This document shows positions 54,778 through 63,467 of a stretch of 64,000 nucleotides of DNA, one piece after another. This DNA is from Intrasporangium calvum (GTDB taxonomy: Bacteria > Actinomycetota > Actinomycetes > Actinomycetales > Dermatophilaceae): assembly GCF_028446585.1 (NCBI RefSeq), contig NZ_JAPFQL010000021.1, forward strand, positions 33,692-97,691. Direction: 5' to 3'. Below the pieces are notes generated by a model. The model saw nothing but the letters and a program-made list of their open reading frames with translations, was not told where the DNA came from and did not search any database. Made by a program: the position numbers and the translations under genes. The first letter of the stretch is position 1; each line of letters begins with the position of its first letter.

Positions 54778-56361
54778 TCAGTCGCGCGTGAACGCGAGCT
54801 CCGCGCCCACCCAGGTCTGCAGGACGGTCGTGTCCCGGATCATCATCGGGTCGGACGTCTCGAGGCCCCACGGGTCGCGGTCGACGCAGATGAAGTCGGC
54901 GAGCTGGCCGGGGGCGAGGCGCCCGACGTCGGTACGGCCCACGGCCTCGTGGGCACCGACGGTGTGGGCGTGCACGGCCTCGTCGAGGGTGATCCGCTCC
55001 TCCGGGCGCCAGCCGCCGATGGGTGACCCGTCGGCTCGACGGCGGGTCACGGCGGCGTGCAGGCCGTAGAAGGGGTTGGGATCCTCGACCGGGGCGTCGG
55101 AGCCGAAGGCCACCCGGATGCCGGCGTCGAGGAACGACCGCCACGCATAGGACGCGAGCCGGCGCGTCCCGATGATCTCGTCGGCGAGCTCGAGATCCGC
55201 CGTGCAGTGGCTCGGCTGCATCGAGGCGACGACGTCGAGGGCGCGGAATCGCGGCAGGTCGACCGGGCGCACGTGCTGGGCGTGCTCGATGCGCAGGAGG
55301 CCGCGGTGTCCCTCGTCGCGCATCACCCCGAAGGCGTCGAGCACGAGCCGGTTGGCCTCGTCGCCGATGGCGTGCGTGGCGACGTCGAGCCCTGCTTGGA
55401 GCGACATCCGGATCCGCTCGACCAGCACGGGGTAGGGCGTGACGGCGATCCCGCAGGACTCGTGCCCGGCCATGCTGCCGACGTAGGGCTCGGTCATGTG
55501 GGCCGTGTGCGAGCCGAGCGCCCCGTCGCTGAAGAACTTGACCGGCCCGACGCGGAAGCGGTCGTCGCCCTGCCCCGAGCGCCGTCCCTCGGACACGGCC
55601 AGCTCCAGGTCGGGGTCACGGACGCACTTGGTGACCCGCAACCGCAGCGCCTGATCGGCGTGCATCGCCAGGTAGGCGGCGCGGGCGTCCTCGCCGTCGA
55701 TGTCGGTGATGCTCGTCAGCCCCACGGACAACAGCCACTGCTGGCAGCGCTCGATGAGGGGGCGCAGCGGCTCGGCGCCCTCGCCCTCGATGAGCGGGTC
55801 GACGAGGCGCTGCGCCGACTCGCGGAGGATGCCGGTCGGCTCCCCGGACGGATCGCGGACGATCTCGCCGCCGACGGGGTCCGGGGTGTCGCGGGTGATC
55901 CCGGCTCGGTGCAGTGCAAGGGAGTTGGCCCAGACCGTGTGGCCGTCCACGGAGTCGAGCACGGCGACCCGGCCGTCGGTCACCGAGTCGAGCGCATGGC
56001 GGTCCGGCTGGACCGGCACGGCCCAGCGGTTGCTGTTCCAGCGTCCGGAGCTGAGCGGGCGGCCGGCGGGCGAGGCCGCGACGTGCTCCCGGATGAGCTC
56101 GAGCGCCTCCTCCAGCGAGCTCGCCTCACGCAGGTCCACCTCGGCCAGGTCACGGGAGACCCACTCGGTGTGGATGTGCGCGTCGTGCAGACCCGGCATG
56201 ACCACGGCGCCGGGCAGGTCCACGACGTCGGAAGCGCCAGCGTCCGTGGCCTCGTCCCCGACGGCCACGATGCGTCCGTCATCGACGAGGAGCGCCGTCG
56301 TCCACGGCGCCGCGGTGGTGCCGGTCCAGATCCGGTCGTGCCGAAAGAGGGTGCGGGTCAC
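54778..56361 (-). CDS. YtcJ-like amidohydrolase
   Basis: 527 residues. MPGLHDAHIHTEWVSRDL (about 62-80) is the first metal site; VGPVKFFSDGALGSHTAHM, DVATHAIGDEANRLVLDAF, RIEHAQHV and VAFGSDAPVEDPNPF are the later blocks of the amidohydrolase superfamily. GRLAPGQLADFICVDRDPW is the usual C-terminal sheet. The substrate (an amide, guanidine or aryl ester) is unknown. Its GTG start overlaps the quinone oxidoreductase stop by 4 nt. Confidence 0.87.
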   Translation of the reverse strand: MTRTLFRHDRIWTGTTAAPWTTALLVDDGRIVAVGDEATDAGASDVVDLPGAVVMPGLHDAHIHTEWVSRDLAEVDLREASSLEEALELIREHVAASPAGRPLSSGRWNSNRWAVPVQPDRHALDSVTDGRVAVLDSVDGHTVWANSLALHRAGITRDTPDPVGGEIVRDPSGEPTGILRESAQRLVDPLIEGEGAEPLRPLIERCQQWLLSVGLTSITDIDGEDARAAYLAMHADQALRLRVTKCVRDPDLELAVSEGRRSGQGDDRFRVGPVKFFSDGALGSHTAHMTEPYVGSMAGHESCGIAVTPYPVLVERIRMSLQAGLDVATHAIGDEANRLVLDAFGVMRDEGHRGLLRIEHAQHVRPVDLPRFRALDVVASMQPSHCTADLELADEIIGTRRLASYAWRSFLDAGIRVAFGSDAPVEDPNPFYGLHAAVTRRRADGSPIGGWRPEERITLDEAVHAHTVGAHEAVGRTDVGRLAPGQLADFICVDRDPWGLETSDPMMIRDTTVLQTWVGAELAFTRD

Positions 56362-57353
56362 GCCTCGACCCCGCCCGGGGGCACGAGGATGACCTTGCCG
56401 GTGGTGCGGCGACCCTCGAGCGCCTGGTAGGCCTCGGCCGCTTGGTCGAACGGGTAGCGCCCGCCGATGTCGATCTTGAGGGCGCCCGCCGCGATGGCGT
56501 CGAAGACCTCGCGCGCTCGCCACTCGAGCTCGTCGCGGTCGGCGACGTGGTCGGCGAGCTTGGGACGGGTCACGAACAGCGAGCCGCCCGCGTTGAGTCG
56601 CTGCAGGTCGAACGGAGGGACCTGGCCGCTGGCCCCTCCGAAGAGGACCATGAGGCCACGCGGCCGGAGCGAGGCGAGGGAGGCGTCGAAGGTGTCCTTG
56701 CCGACGCCGTCGTAGACCACGTCGACGCCACGTCCGGCGGCCTCGCGCACGGCGGCCGCGAGGTCGGGCACCTCGGCGTAGTTGATCAGGTGAGTGGCGC
56801 CGCGGCCCCGGGCGATGTCGAGCTTCTCGCTCGAGCCGGCGGTCGCGACCACGGTGGTGCCCTTGGCGACGAGCAGCTGGACGAGGAGCTGCCCGACCCC
56901 GCCCGCAGCGGCGTGCACCAGGGCGATGTCACCCGGCCCAGCGGCATACGTGCTGTTGGCGAGGTAGTGCGCGGTCATGCCCTGGAGCATCGCGGCCGCG
57001 GCCGTCTCCAGGTCGACCGCGTCGGGGACGTGAACGAGCATCTCGGCGGGCTGGTTGACGAGCGTCGTCTCACTCCCGCCGGCCTGCCCCCAGGCCACGC
57101 GGTCACCGGCGGCGAACCCGTCCACTCCGGCACCGACAGCCGTGATCGTGCCGGCTCCCTCGTCGCCGAGGACGAAGGGGGTGGTCCCCGGATAGACGCC
57201 TTGGCGGCGGTAGACGTCGATGAAGTTCACTCCGGCGGCGGCGACGCGAACCTGCACCTCACCCGGACCGGGGTCCGGGACGTCGTGCTCGCGCAGCTCG
57301 AGGACGTCGTGCTCACCGTGCTCTCGGACGAAGACACCTCTGGCAGTCGTCAT
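56358..57353 (-). CDS. NADPH:quinone oxidoreductase (zeta-crystallin type)
   Basis: 331 residues of the zinc-free medium-chain dehydrogenase group. GVNFIDVYRRQGVYP near 42 and the nucleotide loop VHAAAGGVGQLLVQLLVAKG near 146-165 identify it; the zinc ligands are absent. It reduces quinones with NADPH. A dispersed-motif copy at 56940-56949 encodes part of STYAAGPGD. TAGGGT lies 6 nt before the ATG. Confidence 0.9.
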   Translation of the reverse strand: MTTARGVFVREHGEHDVLELREHDVPDPGPGEVQVRVAAAGVNFIDVYRRQGVYPGTTPFVLGDEGAGTITAVGAGVDGFAAGDRVAWGQAGGSETTLVNQPAEMLVHVPDAVDLETAAAAMLQGMTAHYLANSTYAAGPGDIALVHAAAGGVGQLLVQLLVAKGTTVVATAGSSEKLDIARGRGATHLINYAEVPDLAAAVREAAGRGVDVVYDGVGKDTFDASLASLRPRGLMVLFGGASGQVPPFDLQRLNAGGSLFVTRPKLADHVADRDELEWRAREVFDAIAAGALKIDIGGRYPFDQAAEAYQALEGRRTTGKVILVPPGGVEA

Positions 57354-57359
57354 GGCGAC

Positions 57360-57365
57360 ACCCTA
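57360..57365 (-). promoter_or_regulatory. Leaderless -10 box of the quinone oxidoreductase gene
   Basis: TAGGGT on the minus strand, 6 nt before the ATG at 57353; it overlaps the end of the GNAT gene. Confidence 0.45.
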
Positions 57366-57866
57366 CGACTGGGCCAGCGACGAGAGGGCCGCGCCGTCCA
57401 CACGGTAGGTCGTCCAGTCCGTCAGTGGCTGCGCCCCTTGGGAGTGGTAGAACTCGATCGCGGGGGCGTTCCAGTCGAGGACGTTCCACTCGAGCCGGGT
57501 CCAGCCACGCTCGGCGCAGATGCGCGCCAGCTCGATCAGTAGGGCCTTGCCGATGCCGAGGCCCCGGTGCTCCGGCTCCACGAAGAGGTCCTCGAGCCAC
57601 AGCCCGTGCCGCCCGGTCCACGTCGAGAAGCTGACGAACCACACCGCCATCCCCACGACCGTGCCGTCCCGCTCAGCCACGTGAGCGTATGCCGCTGGGC
57701 TCGCTCCCACGGGAAACAGGGCCTCTCGGAAGTGGTCGGCTGTCGCGACGGCCGCGTCCGGCTCCTTCTCGTAGAGGGCGAGCTCGCGGACCAGCCGGGC
57801 GAGGTCGTCGACGTCGTCGGCCGTCGCCGGCCGGATGATGAAGGGCGGGGTGGCGGGGTCCGACAT
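57363..57866 (-). CDS. GNAT-family N-acetyltransferase (diamine/thialysine acetyltransferase-like)
   Basis: 167 residues from ATG 57866. The acetyl-CoA loop is VEPEHRGLGIGKALLIELAR, preceded by YEKEPDAAVATADHFREALF and VVGMAVWFVSFSTWTGRHGL and followed by EWNVLDWNAPAIEFYHSQGA. This is the pattern of spermidine/thialysine acetyltransferases. A motif copy at 57687-57696 encodes GASPAAYAHV. Confidence 0.87.
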   Translation of the reverse strand: MSDPATPPFIIRPATADDVDDLARLVRELALYEKEPDAAVATADHFREALFPVGASPAAYAHVAERDGTVVGMAVWFVSFSTWTGRHGLWLEDLFVEPEHRGLGIGKALLIELARICAERGWTRLEWNVLDWNAPAIEFYHSQGAQPLTDWTTYRVDGAALSSLAQS

Positions 57867-57942
57867 GCGCCCATCCTCGCGCACGCCGGCCAGGCCCGGA
57901 GTGGTCGGGCCTGTCGGTCCGCCGACGTAGGCTTGGAGGATC

Positions 57943-60489
57943 ATGAGCACCCTCTTCGACGACCTCTTCGGGCCCGACGGGCCGCCGCAGACGGGACCGG
58001 AGCCGACGTCGTCGGTGAGTCACGTGAGCCGCACCGGTGGTCCGCACCCGACGGACCCGCACGTGACCGCCAGCGGGGTGCCGACGTGGGCCGAGGAGGC
58101 CGCGCGCGGAGGGGGCGTGGGCGCGGACCCGGCCCAGCGGCATACGGCACCTGCGTGGGGCTCAGCCGACCCGGAGACGCTGCTCGTGGGGCTCAACCCG
58201 CACCAGCGCGACGCCGTCGTCCACGAAGGCACCCCGCTGCTCATCGTCGCCGGGGCCGGCTCCGGCAAGACCCGGGTCCTGACCCACCGCATCGCGTGGC
58301 TGCTCGGCAAGCGTGGCGCCCAGCCCGGACAGATCCTCGCGATCACGTTCACCAACAAGGCCGCCGCGGAGATGCGCGAGCGGGTGGAGGCACTCGTCGG
58401 CCCGCGCGCCCGGTCCATGTGGGTGATGACCTTCCACTCGGCGTGCGTGCGCATCCTGCGCCGGGAAGCTGCCAAGGTCGGGATGAAGTCGACCTTCTCG
58501 ATCTATGACGCCGCGGACAGCCAGCGCCTGATGAGCCTTGTCATCCGCGACCTCAACCTCGACCCGAAGCGCTACGCGCCGCGCAGCTTCTCGGCCCAGG
58601 TGAGCAACCTCAAGAACGAGCTCGTCGACGAGGAGACCTACGCCTCCCGCGTCGCCGAGGGCAACCACCATGAGCGCACCCTGTCGGCGGCCTACACGCA
58701 GTACCAGCGGCGGCTGCGGCAGGCCAACGCGCTCGACTTCGACGACATCATCATGCTGACCGTCAACATGCTCCAGGCCTTCCCCGACGTCGCGGAGCAC
58801 TACCGGCGGCGGTTCCGGCACATCCTCGTCGACGAGTACCAGGACACCAACCAGGCGCAGTACCAGCTGATCAAGGAGCTCGTCGGAGAGGGCGGGCGCG
58901 GTCCGGGGGAGGGCAACCACGTCGTGCCCCCGGCGGAGCTCTGCGTGGTCGGCGACTCCGACCAGTCGATCTACGCGTTCCGGGGCGCCTCGATCCGCAA
59001 CATCCTCGAGTTCGAGCAGGACTACCCCGACGCGCGCACGATCCTGCTCGAGCAGAACTACCGCTCGACCCAGCGGATCCTGCGGGCCGCCAACTCCGTC
59101 ATCGCCCGCAACGAGGGGCGACGGGCCAAGAACCTCTGGACCGACTCCGGCGACGGGGCGCTCATCGTCGGCTACGTGGCCGACAACGAGCACGACGAGG
59201 CGGCGTTCGTCGCCAAGCAGATCGACGAGCTCGCCGAGCACGGGGTGCGGCCCGGCGACGTCGCGGTCTTCTACCGGACCAACGCACAGTCCCGGGCCAT
59301 CGAGGAAGTGCTCGTGCGGGTCGGGCTGCCCTACAAGGTCGTCGGGGGAACGCGCTTCTACGAGCGGCGCGAGATCAAGGACGCCCTGGCCTACCTGCGG
59401 GTCATCTCCAACCCCACCGACACGGTCAACCTGCGCCGCATCCTCAACGTGCCCAAGCGCGGCATCGGCGACCGGGCGGAGGCCTGCGTCGCGGCGCTGG
59501 CCGAGCGGGAGCGGGTGCCCTTCGTGGCCGCGCTCGGCCGGGCCGAGGACGCGCCCGGGATCGCAACCCGGTCGGTCGCCGCGATCAAGGGCTTCACCTC
59601 GTTGCTCGAGGAGCTGCGCACCGTCTACGACAGCGGCGCCGGCATCGCGGTCCTGCTCGAGGCGACCCTGGAGCAGAGCGGCTACCTTGCCGAGCTCCGT
59701 GCCAGCCACGACCCCCAGGACGAGACCCGCATCGAGAACCTCGCCGAGCTCGTCGCCGTCGCCCAGGAGTTCGACGAGCGCAAGGCCGAGGAGAGCGCGG
59801 TCGCGGCGATCGAGGGCGGGCTCGCGCCGGGACAGGAGCCGGAGGACGTCGCGCCGGCGGGGGCCCTCGAGGAGTTCCTCGAGCAGGTGTCCCTCGTGGC
59901 CGACGCCGACGAGATCCCCGACGAGCCGGAGGCGCAGGCACAGGGTGTCGTGACCCTGATGACGCTGCACACGGCCAAGGGGCTCGAGTTCCCCGTCGTC
60001 TTCCTCACCGGGCTCGAGGACGGCACCTTCCCGCACCTGCGCTCGCTCGGCGACCCCAAGGAGCTGGAGGAGGAGCGGCGCCTCGCCTATGTCGGCATCA
60101 CCCGAGCGCGTGAGCGGCTCTACCTGACGCGGGCCGCGGTCCGGTCCGCCTGGGGGGCGCCGCAGTACGGCCCGCCCTCACGGTTCCTCGACGAGATCCC
60201 CGGCGACCTGCTCGACTGGCAGCGACTCGGTCCGAGCTACTCCGGGGCGCGCGGCTCCGGCCAGCCCGCGGTGGCGACGCTCGCGGCCCGGCCCGGCGTG
60301 CGCAGCCCCGGCAACCGGACGGTCGTCTCGCTCAAGGCCGGCGACCGCGTCACGCACGACGCCTTCGGCCTCGGGACCGTGGTGCGCGTCGAGGGCGAGG
60401 GCGACAAGTCCTTGGCGCACGTGGACTTCGGCGGCGACCTCGGCGTGAAGCGGCTGCTGCTCCGCTACGCGCCGGTCGTCAAGCTCTGA
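57943..60489 (+). CDS. pcrA: ATP-dependent DNA helicase PcrA/UvrD
   Basis: 848 residues, superfamily 1A. LNPHQRDAVVHEGTPLLIVAGAGSGKT is the Q-motif plus Walker A (written here only as its parts LNPHQRDAV and AGAGSGKT), HILVDEYQDTNQAQY is motif II, VVGDSDQSIYAFRGA motif III, and VTLMTLHTAKGLEFPVVFL near the end motif V. It unwinds DNA in repair and replication restart. The C-terminal 50 residues form the RNA-polymerase-binding-like fold. The first 78 residues are a low-complexity extension before the conserved core. It includes PAQRHTAP, encoded by a motif copy at 58136-58145. Confidence 0.93.
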   Translation: MSTLFDDLFGPDGPPQTGPEPTSSVSHVSRTGGPHPTDPHVTASGVPTWAEEAARGGGVGADPAQRHTAPAWGSADPETLLVGLNPHQRDAVVHEGTPLLIVAGAGSGKTRVLTHRIAWLLGKRGAQPGQILAITFTNKAAAEMRERVEALVGPRARSMWVMTFHSACVRILRREAAKVGMKSTFSIYDAADSQRLMSLVIRDLNLDPKRYAPRSFSAQVSNLKNELVDEETYASRVAEGNHHERTLSAAYTQYQRRLRQANALDFDDIIMLTVNMLQAFPDVAEHYRRRFRHILVDEYQDTNQAQYQLIKELVGEGGRGPGEGNHVVPPAELCVVGDSDQSIYAFRGASIRNILEFEQDYPDARTILLEQNYRSTQRILRAANSVIARNEGRRAKNLWTDSGDGALIVGYVADNEHDEAAFVAKQIDELAEHGVRPGDVAVFYRTNAQSRAIEEVLVRVGLPYKVVGGTRFYERREIKDALAYLRVISNPTDTVNLRRILNVPKRGIGDRAEACVAALAERERVPFVAALGRAEDAPGIATRSVAAIKGFTSLLEELRTVYDSGAGIAVLLEATLEQSGYLAELRASHDPQDETRIENLAELVAVAQEFDERKAEESAVAAIEGGLAPGQEPEDVAPAGALEEFLEQVSLVADADEIPDEPEAQAQGVVTLMTLHTAKGLEFPVVFLTGLEDGTFPHLRSLGDPKELEEERRLAYVGITRARERLYLTRAAVRSAWGAPQYGPPSRFLDEIPGDLLDWQRLGPSYSGARGSGQPAVATLAARPGVRSPGNRTVVSLKAGDRVTHDAFGLGTVVRVEGEGDKSLAHVDFGGDLGVKRLLLRYAPVVKL

Positions 60490-60498
60490 CCCTCCCCG

Positions 60499-60749
60499 AA
60501 TCGAAAGAGCAGTTCGCGACACGTCCCGCGGGGCATGCCTCGCGCAGGCCGTGTCGCGAACTGCTCTTTCGATTGGCCGTGTCGCGAACTGCTCTTTCGA
60601 TTGGCCGTGTCGCGAACTGCTCTTTCGATTGGCCTGGGCGCGAAGGTAGCGAAAGAGCAGTTTGTCCCCAACGCCGCTGGGTACTTGTCGGGACCGACAG
60701 GGGACAAACTGCTCTGTAGGAGAGAGGAGACTGCTCTTTCGCTGTGCGA
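60499..60749. repeat. Satellite-like inverted and tandem repeat cluster between convergent genes
   Basis: Three exact 28-bp tandem units (60547-60574, 60575-60602, 60603-60630) contain GTGTCGCGAACTGCTCTTTC. An inverted copy at 60499-60523 can pair with any of them. Two GAAAGAGCAG/CTGCTC copies flank a separate 15-bp stem (60655-60669 with 60700-60714), and CTGCTCTTTCGC recurs at 60731-60742. No gene. The cluster fills the whole gap between pcrA and the M23 gene and would fold strongly from either strand. Confidence 0.88.
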
Positions 60750-61595
60750 TCAGAGGTAGATGCCGCGGGCCGCGAGCCAGCTGCGCGGTACGACCGCAGC
60801 GCCGCCGCCCGGGTGGATCTCGAGGTGCAGGTGGGGGCCGGTGGAGTTGCCGGAGTTGCCGCTGTAGGCCACCCGCTGACCGGGGGAGACTTGCTCGCCG
60901 ATACTGACGACCAGTCGGCTGTTGTGCGCGTACCAGGAGACAGTGCCGTCCCAGTAGCGGATCTTGACCATGTAGCCGTAGCCCTCGTTGGACCAGCCGG
61001 AGAAGATCACGGTGCCGCTCGACATCGAGTAGACGGGCGTGCCCGTCGGGGCGGCGAGGTCCTGGGCCGGGTGCATCTTGCCCCAGCGCCAGCCGTAGCC
61101 GGACGTGAGCGTGTAGTTGTGGAACGGCGCGATCCAGCGCTGGGCAAGAGCGAGGCGGCGCTTGCGCTCCGCCTCTGCCTTCTTCTTCGCGGCTGCGGCC
61201 TTGGCCGCCGCTTCCTTCTCGGCGGCAGCCTTCTCCGCTGCGATCCGCTCCAGGGCCTCCTTGGCGGCATCCGCGCCGGCCTCGGCGGCCGAGCTGGCGG
61301 CCAGACCCAGGGCCGCCTCGGCGCGCACGCCGTCACGTGACGCCCGGAGGTTGCCGCGGTCAGCTGTGGCGACCGCAAGAGCGTCGGCGTCCGCGACGAG
61401 CCCAAGGCCCGCCACAGAGTTCGACACGTTCTTCATCGCGGCTGCCTCGGCGCTCAGCGGGCTGGCGCCCGCGTCGCGGACGATGAGTCCAGCGGCGACA
61501 GTGGAGGAGAGCAGGGCCAAGGGGACGATGAACTGCCGACCCCGTCCGGGCTTTGTCGCAGGTCGATGCCGACCGACGTAAGTGTTGTTGGACAC
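60750..61595 (-). CDS. M23-family metallopeptidase, secreted or membrane-anchored
   Basis: 281 residues. N-terminal basic segment and one helix (about 22-40, FIVPLALLSSTVAAGLIV), then a coiled coil of Ala/Glu/Lys (about 108-145), then the LytM domain: GYGWRWGKMHPAQDL gives the HxxxD zinc ligands (174, 178) and HLHLEIHPGG the HxH pair (255, 257). It should cut peptidoglycan cross-bridges. Upstream 61596-61797 has no gene. A minor 6-bp hairpin (CTCCCA/TGGGAG, 61770-61784) may end the lipase transcript. Confidence 0.9.
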   Translation of the reverse strand: MSNNTYVGRHRPATKPGRGRQFIVPLALLSSTVAAGLIVRDAGASPLSAEAAAMKNVSNSVAGLGLVADADALAVATADRGNLRASRDGVRAEAALGLAASSAAEAGADAAKEALERIAAEKAAAEKEAAAKAAAAKKKAEAERKRRLALAQRWIAPFHNYTLTSGYGWRWGKMHPAQDLAAPTGTPVYSMSSGTVIFSGWSNEGYGYMVKIRYWDGTVSWYAHNSRLVVSIGEQVSPGQRVAYSGNSGNSTGPHLHLEIHPGGGAAVVPRSWLAARGIYL

Positions 61596-61797
61596 GCAGC
61601 GCTTACCTATCTCAGACCGATTGCCAGACCCGAGAGTACCGTGACCGATTCGTTATCGAAAAATCGAGCACCGTTCTCGTTGGACCTGCGCCGTGGAGGA
61701 GGGATCACGACCCGCCACGACACTAGGGGATGAAGGGGCCGAGGGGAAAGGACCCAGGCAACCGAATTTCTCCCATTTTGGGAGTGTGGCCGTGAAT

Positions 61798-62814
61798 TCA
61801 GCGGCGGGTCGCAGGCGAAGCCACTGAAACCCCTTGTGGGATGGGGTTGACCCGGCGTCGTGTGACCTCGGTCACAGCGGGGGCCACCGTGGCCCCCGAC
61901 GTGTCGAGGTGCGCCAGCGCCGTGGAGATCCCGTGGACCACGGCCCCGCTGAACGGCAGGCTCCCGTGACCGACACCGTGCAGCTGGATGTTGTGCACGT
62001 TGAGGTCCGGGTGATGAAGGGCGGCGTTGCGCTGGGGGAAGATCATCTGATCGAGGTCGGACCAGTAGGCGATGAACCGGGTGCGGCACCCGGGCACCGG
62101 TTGCGCGAGCTCGGTCAGCAGGCTGCTGCCCGGCCGGAGCTGGCGGGTCAGGGCGTTGTCCCAGCAGTAGGCGAGGTAGCTGCCCTGGTGCGGTGTCCCC
62201 AACGTGACCAGCGTGTGCACCCGGCGGTCACCGCCGAGCCGCGTCACGTAGTAGCGCCCGATCAGCCCACCCAGGGAGTGCCCCACGATGTGGATCCGTT
62301 CGTAGCCCGTCTCCTCGACGATCCGCTCCACCTCGCCGTCGAGCCGGGCCGCGGCGGCTCGGACGTCCTTCAGCGAGACGGGGTAGTTGACGGTCTCGAT
62401 CCGGCCGAAGCCCCGCCGGACGAGGCCCCTGCGGAGCATCGTGAAGATCGACCGGTTGTCCGCCATCCCGTGGATGAGCAGGATCGGCGTCTGCGCGGCA
62501 TCGAGGTCGCAGACGGAGAGCCCGCGCTGCTGTGGAGGCAGGTGGTCCACCCGGTAGCCGGTGCGCTGATGTGTCGCACGAGCCCCGACGAGGCCCAGCG
62601 GATAGAGCCCGAGATGCAGGCCCAACCAGGTCGCCTCGAGTGCCGCCCCCACCAGACCCGCCGGAGTGAGCACGGCCCGCGCGACCGCACCGACATGGCC
62701 GAGGACACCGGGCGGTCGGTCCGGCCCCGACTGCGGGGTCCGGACCTCCGGCGACGTCGTGGACCGCGCGGCGAGGGGCACGAGGTGACGGTACCCGCGC
62801 CAGTGGGCGATCAA
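61798..62814 (-). CDS. Alpha/beta hydrolase, lipase-like
   Basis: 338 residues from TTG 62814, with AGGTGA close upstream; an internal start is possible. [20 protein letters not shown] is the oxyanion region, [20 protein letters not shown] the nucleophile elbow (Ser about 180), and [15 protein letters not shown] follows as in class 2 triacylglycerol lipases. The catalytic His is probably in [13 protein letters not shown] hydrophobic stretch near 45-75 may tether it to the membrane. It diverges from the B12-binding gene. Confidence 0.85.
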   Translation of the reverse strand: MIAHWRGYRHLVPLAARSTTSPEVRTPQSGPDRPPGVLGHVGAVARAVLTPAGLVGAALEATWLGLHLGLYPLGLVGARATHQRTGYRVDHLPPQQRGLSVCDLDAAQTPILLIHGMADNRSIFTMLRRGLVRRGFGRIETVNYPVSLKDVRAAAARLDGEVERIVEETGYERIHIVGHSLGGLIGRYYVTRLGGDRRVHTLVTLGTPHQGSYLAYCWDNALTRQLRPGSSLLTELAQPVPGCRTRFIAYWSDLDQMIFPQRNAALHHPDLNVHNIQLHGVGHGSLPFSGAVVHGISTALAHLDTSGATVAPAVTEVTRRRVNPIPQGVSVASPATRR

Positions 62815-62848
62815 TCACCTTTTCTGCCGGCTGCCTCGCCTCGCTGGC

Positions 62849-62854
62849 TAGAGT
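62849..62854 (+). promoter_or_regulatory. Leaderless -10 box of the B12-binding protein gene
   Basis: TAGAGT, 7 nt before ATG 62862. Confidence 0.5.
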
Positions 62855-62861
62855 GCGCGGC

Positions 62862-63290
62862 ATGACTTCCTCCCCTGACTCCAGCGCGGCCACCGGAGCC
62901 GTCATCCGCGTCATCGTCGCCAAGCCGGGGCTCGACGGCCACGACCGTGGGGCCAAGGTGGTCGCGAGAGCCTTGCGCGACGCAGGCATGGAGGTCATCT
63001 ACACGGGCCTGCACCAGACCCCCGAGCAGATCGTCGAGGCGGCGATCCAGGAGGACGCCGACGCGATCGGTCTGTCGGTGCTCAGCGGAGCCCACCTGAC
63101 CCTGTTCGCCCGGGTCATCGAGCTGCTCAAGGAGCGCGACGCGAGCGACATCGTCGTCTTCGGCGGCGGCATCATCCCCGACGGTGACATCCCGCCCCTG
63201 GAGGAGATGGGCGTCGCCCGCATCTTCACCCCCGGTGCCCCGACGCACGAGATCGTCGACTGGGTCCGCGCGAACGTCAACGTGGACTGA
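62862..63290 (+). CDS. Stand-alone cobalamin-binding protein (methylmalonyl-CoA mutase C-terminal type)
   Basis: 142 residues. [18 protein letters not shown] has the DxHxxG B12-binding motif (Asp25, His27, Gly30), followed by GLSVLSGAH (SxL) and [10 protein letters not shown] (GG). It matches the small-subunit/B12 domain of acyl-CoA mutases, but no catalytic subunit is encoded in this window. It lies 177 bp before sucC, which processes the succinyl-CoA that methylmalonyl-CoA mutase makes, and this supports a link to that pathway. Confidence 0.9.
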   Translation: MTSSPDSSAATGAVIRVIVAKPGLDGHDRGAKVVARALRDAGMEVIYTGLHQTPEQIVEAAIQEDADAIGLSVLSGAHLTLFARVIELLKERDASDIVVFGGGIIPDGDIPPLEEMGVARIFTPGAPTHEIVDWVRANVNVD

Positions 63291-63307
63291 CGCGCGCGAG
63301 CCCGCCC

Positions 63308-63317
63308 AGCGGCATAC
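63308..63317 (+). repeat. Dispersed motif AGCGGCATAC, intergenic copy
   Basis: GAGCCCGCCCAGCGGCATAC, 17 nt past the B12-binding gene stop. Confidence 0.85.
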
Positions 63318-63414
63318 GGCATCTGCTCCCGCGCGCCGTGCCAGCATGTGGAAACCGGGTGTGATCTTCACCCGACGCCCTGTGGCCGGCTTCGGGGCGT
63401 CTTGCAGCGGGCAC

Positions 63415-63420
63415 TAGAGT
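63415..63420 (+). promoter_or_regulatory. Putative sucC -10 box
   Basis: TAGAGT about 48 nt before the sucC GTG. Unlike many genes here, sucC appears to have a 5' leader, with a GAGGACGGAA ribosome site. Confidence 0.35.
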
Positions 63421-63467
63421 CCGAGGGTAAGCCGACTCCCGATCGATGATGAGGACGGAAACCACCC

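Noticed and set aside
60499..60749. Short frames across the 28-bp repeats as genes
   Set aside because: They translate repeat units only, with no ribosome site or recognisable protein.
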